Below are positions 53,744 through 64,000 of a DNA stretch of 64,000 nt, piece after piece. The position numbers and the translations under genes are program-made. The stretch's first letter is position 1; each line of letters begins with the position of its first letter. Source of the stretch: Owenia fusiformis (lineage: Eukaryota; Annelida; Polychaeta; Sabellida; Oweniidae); the NCBI GenBank assembly GCA_903813345.2, contig CAIIXF020000007.1, forward strand, positions 503,730 to 567,729, given 5' to 3'. The notes below the pieces were generated by a model that was not told where the DNA came from, ran no database searches, and worked only from the letters and a program-made list of their open reading frames with translations.

Positions 53744-54860
53744 TTTATTTATTTATTTATTTATTTATTTAGCCTCCAATACTGAAGAATAGTTTGACAA
53801 TTAAAACAATCTTACACTATACCTTATGCTAATTAGACAATTACAATATCATGAATTATACATGTATACATGGGCAAAATTTAGACCCAAAATAACAATG
53901 GATACATTGGTAAATCAGCTAAAAAATCTTCTGTGGTACATAATTGATACACTCTTACATGAAATAATCAAAACATTATCCCAATTTTTCATTGGAAACT
54001 CCATGCCTAAAATAATGTTATATAATACCTCACATGAAAGTATCTTAAATGTAGGATTTTCCTTAATCAAATTTTCAATCATAATCTTTCTGATATCAAC
54101 ATAATTATCACAACCCATAATAAAATGATAAAGATCCTCTAATGAGTTATTATTGCATTTCTTACATTCCCTATTTTCTCTAGGTAAACCATGGTTGTTA
54201 ATTTCTAAATTATGTATACCACATAGCAACTTAATCATCATATTACATTTTTGCTTAAGTTCAGGATGTTTAAGTCCTAAGTAATACCAGATAGAAGGAA
54301 TGTCAACATGCAACTGTACAGTTTTAAAATCTTGAAGTTGAATACTCATTGATAAAGATTGTCTCCAACTATTAAATTCAAAATCCCTAACATTGTTCTT
54401 ACATATTTTTTTCCAAAGAAACTTTGACATATTTATACAACCATTGTACATGAAGCTCACAACATTGTCCAACAATTTATATTTATTTAAAATAGTAATA
54501 TACTCTTTAGTAATACCACCTGCTTGATGATTCACTAAACATTCAAACACTCTAAATATAAAAATGTTTCTATAAATATTACTGGCACCCAAGGACAATA
54601 TGTTGAAACAGAACATTAGCTTACATAGCTCAATATTATATAATATTCCTCTCCACCCCAATAATGCCATGCATCATTTGGTGTATTCTGAGGTAAATTC
54701 TGAATAGATTTACACATGTGTTTTTGAGTTTTTTCATAAAGTTCAACCTCCTGCTTATTAAAAGATCTAACTTCTGCTCCATATAGCATTTTAGGTATCA
54801 TTACAGATTGGTAAGCATATAAATGTAATAATTGAAGCAGAATACTCATTTTGAAAAATC
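53744..54860 (-). pseudogene. 5'-truncated LINE (non-LTR retrotransposon), C-terminal ORF2 part
   Basis: 54849-54616 encodes YQSVMIPKMLYGAEVRSF, the segment that follows the RT domain in many non-LTR elements. After a frame change, 54670-53915 (251 codons) carries LKHPELKQKCNMMIKLLCG and a Cys/His module CKKCNNNSLEDLYHFIMGC, like the zinc-ribbon end of LINE reverse transcriptases. The element then ends in a TAAA-type tail, seen as (TTTA)n at 53744-53772. The RT core is absent, as expected from 5' truncation during target-primed insertion. Clade undetermined. Confidence 0.75.
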
Positions 54861-56459
54861 AGATGAATTATTTTTTTCCCATGGGGAGATCCCAATGGCG
54901 GGTGTATAAGGTCCTTTGTATATAATATTTTGCCTGTAAGGTTGGGCAAGCCGCCTATTACATTGATAATATAAGATGTTGATTTTGCAAAGCTCTTATG
55001 GGCTAATTCTACAATATGTACAGTAACATATATGTAAGGGTGCAAGTATGTTCAACTCAATACATCTGATAAACACTACATGAAGTGTTTTCTATGCAAT
55101 GATTATATACAGGCTGCTTATTCATTGTTACTGCGAATTTCAAAAGCTTCCAAATTGTGTGGAATAGAGCATGCAATGTTTTTTAGTTTCAAGCAGGTTT
55201 TAGTACATTCTGACCAATTGTATTTTCAGACTTATTCATTTCATGATTATGTAATACTGACCTACTTATCTGTTTAAGATGTTTTTAAGTAGAAGATTAA
55301 AATTGCATTAGCAATCATAAGTAAGGAATACAATAGTTTACATTGTTCCTTTGTGCCATTTTGCTCATTCTTTAGATAAAATCCTTGACGGGGACGCTTT
55401 ACTGATTTTTCTGCTAATCACTGCTGACTGGAAAACTAGCCCTTTTAATTGAATTTCCATGACATCCTTTGTGAATCCATAAAGTCTCTTGGATTTATAG
55501 TCACCTAAACTATTGCTTAGTTTCAGCTTGAATAGAAATAGGATACATTAGAGCAGTGATTTATGATTCAATGTGCTCGATGTCTCCAAGGTTTCCAAAT
55601 CAATGGCATTCATGACTACTATTAATTTACCAGGAAACAATCCATGTTATTGAGATTGCTTTGTGTTACTCTGGTTATAGTATGGTCACTTGTATACATG
55701 GTGTGTATAAGTGGACAATACCTTACCATCAGAGATGCAGTATATTGGTATCTAACTTGACTCCTGTTGATGTGACCTTTTTTTTTATAAATGTGCTATT
55801 TTACTTTTAGGTTAGTTGTAGTATCATATGCAGCATTTTTATTTATGAATATCGGGACTGCTTATATTTTCTTATTATTTGACTTTGTTCTTATCTCTGT
55901 GTTTCTAAAATATTTTCTTTGTTGCAGTTTTTATACTGATGAAATATTTTTAATAGTAAGCTGACACACCAATATCCAAGAATTTTGTCCGTTACGTAAT
56001 AGTGCATCCTTCCTTCCCTTGGGCCCTTTCAATCCCTTAGCATCTTTGAGATATCCAGATGGTTCATAAACAGTGCTTTGTATATCATATCGAAATGAGA
56101 AATCAAGTTAAGGAAATCATGTGTCAGAAAATGCAATAAACTTTGTCAAGATTTTCATTTTAAGTTGAAGCAAATGACTTCATTTCCCATAGGAGTACCA
56201 TATTCCTGGAAATAAATGAATTAAGGGTATGTAGACAGGAAGCATTCTCTTAACACTCATTTGTCTGTAGAAATATTCGATGGAGAACATATTTGTTTGA
56301 CAAGTTCTATTGAAATGATAGAGTTGCTAACCATTATTAGTTGGTTGAATGTATTTGGTAATAATTAAATTAGCATTTTTATGTCATCAGCTCAATTTTG
56401 AGATGTCCGGTATTTTGTTTTCTTTATTGTTCTTAATGTTCCCTTTTCCATCTGCTTTG
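54861..56459. other. Stretch without a recognised gene
   Basis: 54865-54930 (CATGGGGAGATCCCAATGGCGGGTG) is an inverted relative of about 53060-53120, so the LINE lies between two inverted repeat copies. Otherwise nothing was recognised. Confidence 0.45.
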
Positions 56460-56945
56460 TATTGCAGTTCTGTCTAATCCATTAGATGAGTAGTTGTCCT
56501 TATGTTTTTTTTGCTTTGTAATGTAATTTTGTCTTACCCATTTGACGACTGGTTGTCTTTAATGTTCCTTTTTTCTTTTGCTTTGTAATGTAATTTTGTC
56601 TTACCCATTTTAAGACTGTTGTCCTTAATGTTCCTTTTTTCTTTTGCTTTGCAATGTAATTTTGACTTACCCATTTTAAGAATGTTGTTCTTAATGTTCC
56701 TTTGTCTTTTGCTTTGTAATGTAATTTTGTCTTACCAATTTTAAGACTGTTGTCCTTAATTGTAATGTAATTTTGTCTACAACATTTGATGACTTTGTTC
56801 TTTGTTTCTTTTATGTTTTGTAATGCATTTTTGCCTTCCCCATTTGACGACTGATGCTTAATGATTCTTATTTTTGCTATATTATAATGCAATTTTGTCT
56901 TCCTTATTTGATGACTGTTTGTTCTTTTTATGTTCATATTTTGCA
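56460..56945. repeat. Tandem array, about 66-bp unit, seven to eight copies
   Basis: GTAATGTAATTTTGTCTTACCC recurs at 56519, 56586, 56652, 56717 and, more diverged, to 56890. Units contain TTAATGTTCCTTTTTTCTTTTG. The minus-strand frame stays open for 148 codons only because the unit is a near multiple of three. Confidence 0.88.
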
Positions 56946-58139
56946 TATATCAATTCAATATTATTACTTCAGTTTGATGATAATTATAACAAATAATTAA
57001 TATCATATAACACTAGTCTTTATTTAGGAACCTAACATGATGTTATTTTGCTGCACAATAATATCATATGTTCTAACAAATTAACAGTAGCACACAGTAA
57101 ATGCACTCATCATATAGTTGATTGCCAGGTGATACAACAGGGTAAAAATTAATCTGACAAGCTATTCGAGGATTATTAATTTAAACTGTTATCACAACAG
57201 GCAATATTTTTGTAAAACAAAGTCATGCAATTTACCAAGGATTAATGTTCAGTTGTGGTTTATTTAAGTGAAGGTGTAAATAACGATTTTGTGAGTGAAC
57301 AGTGTTTTATATTTTGGTTAAACAGAACCAGAATTAATTTTTTATAACTGTTAACATTTGGATGGAATTCCAAGTATTAGGGAGAATGCCAGGAGAAAAA
57401 GAAAAAGAACATTTTCTGATCCAAATAAACCAATCTATAGTTAAATGATGTAGCAATGTCATGTAGCATTGTATAAAACTAACATGTTCAGCACCATACC
57501 CTATGAGTTGTTTTAGAAGGTATACTGATGAAAGTCAACTCAGGCATGGTGACTGTGAATTTGCATTAGTGTTCAAATTGGGAAATACTATATTAGAAAT
57601 ATTGTTTAGTGCAGCTTTTAGGTCTAGAAAATAGATAGTTTTCATATTTTGATTATATCAGTATCTATTTCTTTTAATTGGTGATAACCATGTTATGCTG
57701 AAAAATATGAGAATGATCTTATTAAATGTATTCCTTGGTCTACTACGGACTACTGATTAAAGTATATGATGCACTTTTTGCATTATTGAAGTATAGAAGA
57801 TCAAATATTTGATTCATAAAATTAAATACATCATACTCCATATATAGTGGTCCAAACATTTTCCATATAGATTTCTATTAAAAGTAGTTACATACTGAAT
57901 AAGAAAAGTTTGCTATTACACTTGTCGGGAATCCTTGTGAAAGGTTGGACTTTACCTCAAGATTGGTTTTGGCCACTTCTGGCAATCTGCCTTAGTAAGC
58001 CCCAATAATGCTATATGAGGAAATGTTTTTGGATTTACATGACTAATCTGTAGAAATATTCAATAATTGATCAATTGCTTTAAATGTATTGTCTCACTTG
58101 TGCGGATTTAATTGCTGATTGTAATGTGCAAATGTTTCT
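56946..58139. other. Stretch without a recognised gene
   Basis: AT-rich, nothing recognised. Confidence 0.4.
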
Positions 58140-59430
58140 GCTGCCTTCCTGTTTTTTAGCTCACATGGTGAGCTTTTGCAATCACTCACTTGTCCGTCTG
58201 TCTATCCGTCCGTCTGTCTGTCCGTCTGTCTGTCCATCTGTCTGTCCATCTGTCCGTCCATCTGTCTGTCCATCTGTCTGTCCATCTGTCTGTCCATCTG
58301 TCCTTCCATCTGTCCGTCCGTCCATCCATCTGTCTGTCCGTCCATCTGTCTGTCTGTCTGTCTATCCGTCTGTTCGTCTATCCGTCTGTTCGTCCGTCCG
58401 TCCGTCAACACTAGTGGCATGTTTTAAAACGTCTGTCGATAGGATTCCCGTTTTAAGTTATTTCTGTCCAACATCAATACAGAAAACTCCCCTATGACTC
58501 CTGGTTCAAAAACTCGCCTATTTTCAAAATGGGCCCCATTTTTGTCTTGCGAAATTCACGTTTGACCCATTTCCTAGCTTTACAAATAATTTCAGGTGTC
58601 CTGTATTGTAAAAATCCATGTCAATGTAAAGAGTAGTTGTATGAAATAATTTTGTTACAAAAATTCAGCAAAAAATTATATCCATTTTTTTATTTTCAGC
58701 CATTTTAGTTAACATTGATTTGACCATCTGTCTCGTGAAATCCACTTTTGAACCATTTGCCTTAAAACCTCTGTCGATAGGATTCCGTTTGAAATTATTT
58801 TTGTTCAACATCAATACAAAAAACTCCCATATGACTCCTTGTTCAAAAGCACGCCTATTTTCAAAATGGCTGCCATTTTTGTTTCCCGAAATTCACTTTT
58901 GGCCCATTTCCTAGCTTTACAAATAATTTCAGGTGTCCTGCATTGTAAAAAGCCATTTCACTGTAAAGAGAAGTTGTATGAAATAATTTTGTTACAAAAA
59001 TCGGCAAAAAATCATGTCCTTTTTTTCAGCCATTTTAGTTAACATTGATTTGTCCATCTGTCTCTCAGTCAGTCCAAAATAGTGGCAAGTTTTAAAACCT
59101 CTGTCTGGCTCTTTTTAAATCCTCTGTACATAGGATTCCCGTTTTAAAATATTTTTGTTCAACATCAAAAAAAGAACCTGTGACTCCTGCTTCAAAATCT
59201 TGCCTATTTTCAAAATGGCCACCATTTTTTGTCTCGGGAAATTCACTTTTGGCCCATTTCCTAGCTTTACAAATAAGTTCAGGTGTCCTGCATTGTAAAA
59301 AGCCATGTCTTTGTAAAGAGTAGTTGTATGAAATAATTTTGTTACAAAAAATCGGTAAAAAATTATATCCGTTTTTTTTTTTCACTTTTGAGCAACACCA
59401 TGTGAGCCCAGTACCCACGGTACTAATTTT
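58140..59430 (+). mobile_element. Third Helentron-like family, with GTCC/GTCT microsatellite
   Basis: The 5' end is TTTTAGCTCACATGGTGAGC, and ACCATGTGAGC recurs inverted near the 3' end. A GTCC/GTCT/ATCT microsatellite occupies 58190-58410. The core has three units of about 330 bp (58425, 58760, 59090) with CTCTGTCGATAGGATTCC, TTTCAAAATGGCC, TTTCCTAGCTTTACAAATAA and TGTATGAAATAATTTTGTTAC. The 3' end has a hairpin AGTACC-CAC-GGTACT followed by AATTTTAG. Frames open over the microsatellite are not genes. Confidence 0.72.
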
Positions 59431-60109
59431 AGTATATTTATGTTATTTTTTATGTACCACATAAGTTTTTGTTGTACTATAATAAATAGGGATGTGCCTG
59501 TATAACTTTACTAATAAAATGCAAGATATTAAAGCATTACAACTGCTTAACATCTTCAGGATATTTTTTAATTTCATTTAGTTTCATTATAAATGCAGAC
59601 ATGAATAGTTTTGATATCGTTCAGTATCCAATCTCCATTGAAATACTGACTTTCTTAAATTGAATGATTAATGATCAGAGATACTTATCTAATACCTTGT
59701 CTTTTAAATAAGAGATTATTCTAAGCCATTATATCTCGTATGATATGAGATATATTGCAATGGATATAAGTGTGAAATTATCATATAAAATGATTCACTT
59801 ATAAACCATATATGCAGATGCTAGTTTAAAGTTACAAGAGGTGATTACAATTAACTTACAGTTATCAACCATATACAAAATAATGGTAAAAGATATGATC
59901 AGGTATAGCAGTCACTAAACCAGTTTTATGCAGCATCAGCAGGGAAAGACAAATCTCTCTGCCATTTACTGAACAACTTTATCTAATTGTAGACCTCACT
60001 TTCGTCCAACCAGACAGGTTGACTAGAGAATATGAGCATATTGAAAGTGCAAAGAAACCCTCTGGGTAGATGAATATCAACCCATACAAGAGAAATTGTG
60101 TATAGTAAC
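59431..60109. other. Stretch without a recognised gene
   Basis: AT-rich, nothing recognised. Confidence 0.4.
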
Positions 60110-60113
60110 TTAA

Positions 60114-60946
60114 AGTCCCCGTCTAAAGTTTGAAAATATTTTTTTATCATTCATTTACTCTTTGTCAGGACTTAAAAAGTGATTTTAGAGATTTTTGAAC
60201 AAAAATATTTTTTTGAAAAAAAAATTGTGAGCATTTCATTTCTCAAATATTCAAATTTCCCGCCATTTTTCAAAAAAAGTTGAAATTTCTTAATCATCAA
60301 ATATTTCTTAATGCATTTCAAAAAAGATTATATTTTTAACACCAATGCAAAGATTGAACAAAAGACACACTATTTCAATAATAAAATCTCATATTTAATG
60401 GCCCACTTCAATGTTTTAGCTTATCAAAAATATTTTGAAACATTAGTGATGTCACTAAGGTAACAAAAACTTTTTGAAAAAAATTGAATTTTTTTTTTCG
60501 ATGTCAATCTTTTCTAAATATGCTAGACTTTCATAAAAAAACAATGTTGATTGTCTAACCAGGTTAAAAGGAAGAATAAATTATGTTTAAGATATCATTG
60601 TACCATTGGTTTCTATGAGAACTAAAATTTTGAAATGGATTTTTCTCAGAACCATTTTCATGCACTGATAAGTTCATTTCTCGCTTGTTTATCAACTGAT
60701 TTTCTTAATTTTTTCGGCAAAAAACATGGGAGGATGTATGCTATGCATTGGTATGAATTGTGGCTAATTAGAAGATATGAGTGACCTCTAAAAGTTGGTT
60801 TTTAATAAATTCACAAATTTTGGAACAAAAAGTCTATCAAAAACCACTTTTTGAAATTAAAAAAAAAAGTTTCACATATCACACTTTGATAACATTGGGT
60901 AAGACAACAATATAAGCCAAAGTGGTTTAAACTTTACATGGGGCCT
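60114..60946. mobile_element. TTAA-flanked MITE, 833 bp
   Basis: AGTCCCCGTCTAAAGTTT at the left and AAACTTTACATGGGGCCT at the right are imperfect inverted repeats. TTAA flanks both sides (60110-60113 and 60947-60950). The interior is A/T-homopolymer rich and non-coding. The TTAA duplication fits piggyBac; a 3-bp TAA duplication (PIF/Harbinger) cannot be excluded. Confidence 0.7.
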
Positions 60947-61174
60947 TTAAACAATATAATGAGAGAAGTGTGTATAAAAGTATGATTGGCTGAGTGGCTC
61001 TGTTGACCCTTTGAAACGCTTATGGACTTGGAGACTGGATTTTATCTATCCCACATCATTTGAGACTGAATGCTCCATCTTGTATGAGTACTTGTATCTA
61101 CAATTATTTTTGAGGTTATGAGTATTGGCTATCAATTTCTATTTTTTTCTTCAAGATGTATTGTAATGACTTCA

Positions 61175-61360
61175 GTATGAATGAAATGTCCCTTGGTCTT
61201 CTGGTCTTGGATTGTGATATTGGTTCTTGAATGGTTGGGGGAAAAGGGGTATTAGACCCCGGTTTGTTTTTCTTGACTGGTATGCACTTAGAGTTTGCTT
61301 TTTCTTGCTAAGTTCCATTACAACTTTTAGTCCTTTCCCTTTGGCAGTGTGCTTATATAT
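61175..61360 (-). repeat. Dispersed repeat R1, reversed copy
   Basis: Contains TGTCCCTTGGTCTTCTGGTC, GGTTTGTTTTTCTTG, CTTAGAGTTTGCTTTTTCTTGCT and CCTTTCCCTTTGGCA in reverse order relative to the plus-strand copies. Confidence 0.7.
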
Positions 61361-62764
61361 TTAATAAGATGTGTATTTTATGTTAAAAAAGTTAAGCCCT
61401 TCGTGATTTCTCATTTAGCAAATGTCCTCACAATGTCTTTTCTGGAGTATCTGGACTATAGGATAGACATATCACGAGTATCCATGGCAACTGCCTGCCA
61501 CTTGTATGTCAGAATCCTGACAAGGTTGACCATAAATGTCAAATAAGATGAAAGTAATTTGAAGGATCAATGAAGGAAATATAAGTGTTAAACTTTAATC
61601 CCTTGTTAAACGACATGAATCTTGCTAAGACCATGCACTTGCAGGGTGTCCTACATACCTATGCCTATTGATGCTTCTTTAATTTTTTCTGATTCCCCAT
61701 CTCCCAAGGGTCTGGTTTCTGAATTTTCTTGCCACTCCAGTCTCCTTTGTCTTTTATGCCCCGACCGAATAGACATGCTTTCTCTAACAGAACTAGCGTA
61801 ATCAGTGTTACCTACTGCTCTGTTTCTTATCTCAGTGTTGTATACTAAATATTATTTTAGCTTTATTTTCTTTTAGTCTAGGCTCTTCATTATTTTTTGT
61901 TGGAATCTCTGCAGAAATTAAACCATTGTGATTTTATGAATATATTGGTTGTTTCAAATGAAAAAAATCCACCCGAGCAAGTTCATGGGTCACTTTTCGT
62001 CCCATAGAATTATGTTTTACCCTCACCCCTGGGCGGTAGCAGGGGGGCAAAGCAAAAAATATTTTGAGGACAATAGTTCATATGCCACCATTAAATATGT
62101 TTATACAATCAGCAGATCTAAAGAAACTCTTACATTTGTTTTAATCAATTCTAGCAAACTTGAAAGAACTAATATGAAAAATAAACAGCAAACTACATGC
62201 TAGTACCCTGGGAATTTGCAATTTGCCATAAATGTACCTTGAATTATGCATGTACTGTTCCTCTCACTGTGCTTGTGGCTTTAACTTAATATGTAGCATT
62301 ACATGGCATTTTGAGGTTGTTGTTTTTTCATAGTCTACCATGATTACCATAAAAATACTGTTACCATATTATTTAATTGCCAGACGGATGAATCAGTTGT
62401 TTAAATCCACCATAAGATAGACTGATATCATGATTGGCCATATCTATGAGCATAAAATACCTTGGAAGATCATGTTCTATAAATGGTAACTAGTCAAATC
62501 CCACATGCTCACTGTGTGAGCCAAAAATCATGTTTTTGTACATTTCTCCCTCCTTCCCCCTACAAGGATCAGTTATTAGTATATGAACAAAATGTTAATA
62601 GACATACTTAATAATAGTAATAGAAATCTTATGGTTGATGCAATAATAAGGATAATGTATTTATTGTATGAATCAATATTAAATTCCCTCCAAAAGGGGT
62701 TGAAGGAGTGATCTTTATCCATATTATTTAGATACATCACTGCTATAATTTTTGCATCTAGTAA
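61361..62764. other. Stretch without a recognised gene
   Basis: No exon or repeat is supported. An acceptor-like CTCTGCAG at 61908-61915 opens a frame of 30 codons but has no good donor. Confidence 0.4.
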
Positions 62765-62882
62765 AATATATAAACACAAGTGCCAAAGGGAAAGGAGCAA
62801 AAGTTGTAATTGAACTTAGCAAGAAAAAGCAAACTCTAAGTGCATACCAGTCAAGAAAAACAAACCCCATATAGCCAGACCA
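62765..62882 (+). repeat. Dispersed repeat R1, plus-strand copy
   Basis: ATATAAACACAAGTGCCAAAGGGAAAGGAGCAAAAG, AGCAAGAAAAAGCAAACTC and AACAAACCCCATATAGCC in consensus order. It abuts the satellite that follows. Confidence 0.7.
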
Positions 62883-62884
62883 GA

Positions 62885-64000
62885 TAATTGACCATCTTAG
62901 GCATGATGAAGAAGAATTTACACAAATAATTTACTCGCTGACTGAATATATTTTTCACATTGACCCCCACCCTCTGTTTAAGCAGGGGTAGGGTTATTAT
63001 AAATATTTCTCTCCATACTTCTCCATACTTTATGGATCTATCAAGTGATATTTAAGCAATGTTGTTGAATTTTTTCATTTGGTTTGATGCACTACAATAA
63101 AAACTAATGAGAGAAAACTCCTGAAACTAAATATATTCAACATTGAATTGGAGTGGGAGGGGCAGTAAAAGGCCACATATTAATATTTTGAAAATATCTA
63201 ATAAATAGCAATTGTCAATATCAATTGACCATCTAAGGCATGATAAAAGAGAGTGCACAAATATTGTATTCACTAAACATGTTTTTCATAATGACCCCCT
63301 ACCCCATGTTGGAGAAGTCGTGGGGTTCTTGTGTTTTTTTCTCAACAACAATTGGACACATCAATGCCATACTTTCTTGATCTATCAAATGCTACTTTAG
63401 TAATGTTGTGGAATTCTTTGATTTGCATCAATACAATACAATACATGAGGGAATTTCTTGGAATAATATAATACTAAACATGTGATGGGAGATTAGTAAA
63501 ACAAAACTTAAAATCACAAATAGATTCTAAATAACCTGCAAAATGTCTAATAAATAGTAAACTGTATGTTAATCAACCATCTTAGTCATGCTTAAAAAGA
63601 GTGAGCACATATTATATTCTCACAAAATATTTTTTACATATTTACCCCCTACCCTCTGTTGAAGAAGTGGATGGGTTGTTATAATTTTTGTCTTCTTATT
63701 GACTAGACACATTACTGTCATTCTCTGGATTTGTCCAATGATTTTTGAGCAATATTTTGGAATTTATTCATAGACGTCCATGCACTCAAAAAAAAGTTAT
63801 GCGAAAATACTTTTGAAATAAGGTATACTCAACATTGAATCGGGGGATAGTAAAGGGCTTAAAATCAAAAATTAATTCAAAATATCATGCAAAATGCTAA
63901 TAAATAGTGAATTTTCAATCAATTACCATATTAGGCATGATAAAAAGGAGTTTGCACAAATAATGGACTTGAAAAATATTTTTTCAAATTGACCCCCTAC
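62885..64000 (+). repeat. Diverged satellite, about 345-bp unit, running off the window
   Basis: TTGACCATCTTAGGCATGAT-like sequence recurs at about 62889, 63226, 63571 and 63918. Each is followed by a CACAAAT stretch and a TTGACCCCCTACCCTCTGTT stretch, and later by CTATCAA and TAATAAATAG. Units are roughly 70-85% alike by eye. The last unit is cut by the window end. Confidence 0.82.

Noticed and set aside
54861-55045. Continuation of the LINE reading frame to the right
   Set aside because: No RT motif is visible there and the sequence matches the inverted short repeat instead.
58084-58497. ORFs of the Ser-Val-Arg-Pro/Cys-Leu type in several frames
   Set aside because: Pure translation of the GTCC/GTCT microsatellite.
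59988-60020. Possible 25-bp micro-exon of the host gene
   Set aside because: Too short to distinguish from chance without transcripts.
61916-62010. Possible next exon of the host gene
   Set aside because: The acceptor is acceptable and the phase fits, but there is no convincing donor and no conserved character.

Overview
The window is AT-rich metazoan genomic DNA. It has spliced genes with GT-AG introns, long introns and very dense transposable elements. The mix (Gypsy LTR elements, Helentron-like elements with GTCC/GTCT microsatellite cores, mariner, TTAA-flanked MITEs, an OTU-PHD gene) suggests a marine invertebrate, most likely a lophotrochozoan such as a bivalve or brachiopod. Species cannot be fixed from the sequence alone. 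Nothing looks bacterial or plasmid-like.

Layout. 1-2554 is one LTR of a Gypsy family, split by a 2,071-bp nested insertion. 4665-11176 is a decayed Gypsy element on the minus strand (gag, RT, RNase H, integrase, then an extra zinc-finger ORF). 11489-11781 is a piggyBac-type MITE and 14090-14920 a tandem array of foldback units. 15014-17932 is an eight-exon minus-strand gene combining an OTU cysteine-protease domain and a PHD finger. 19368-23960 is a young LTR element that encodes only Gag and protease. 24026-28227 is a third, heavily deleted Gypsy element carrying the same kind of zinc-finger ORF. 28583-29330 and 36382-37912 are broken minus-strand transposase genes. Between them lie two tandem Helentron-like elements (30263-36156), the second holding a mariner (32345-34664) that itself holds further inserts. 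From 40815 to 47758 four exons of a host gene run on the plus strand. The rest, to 64000, is repeats, intron or intergenic DNA, a truncated LINE (about 53744-54860) and a satellite at the right edge.

The most interesting system is the extra ORF downstream of integrase in two separate Gypsy copies (4665-5245 and 25872-26412, both minus strand). Each begins at a splice-acceptor consensus in the same reading phase, encodes two zinc-binding modules, the second a clear C2H2 finger, and is followed, in a shifted frame, by a short acidic/hydrophobic tail. The layout suggests a retroelement-encoded DNA-binding, perhaps transcription-factor-like, protein made from a spliced subgenomic RNA, in the position where env sits in retroviruses. 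That function is inference; the domain order, splice sites and conservation are seen in the sequence.

The two genes that look least like ordinary transposon debris are the OTU-PHD gene, whose eight exons join in phase with no stop, and the plus-strand host gene, whose four exons also join in phase. Neither could be given a specific orthologue by eye.
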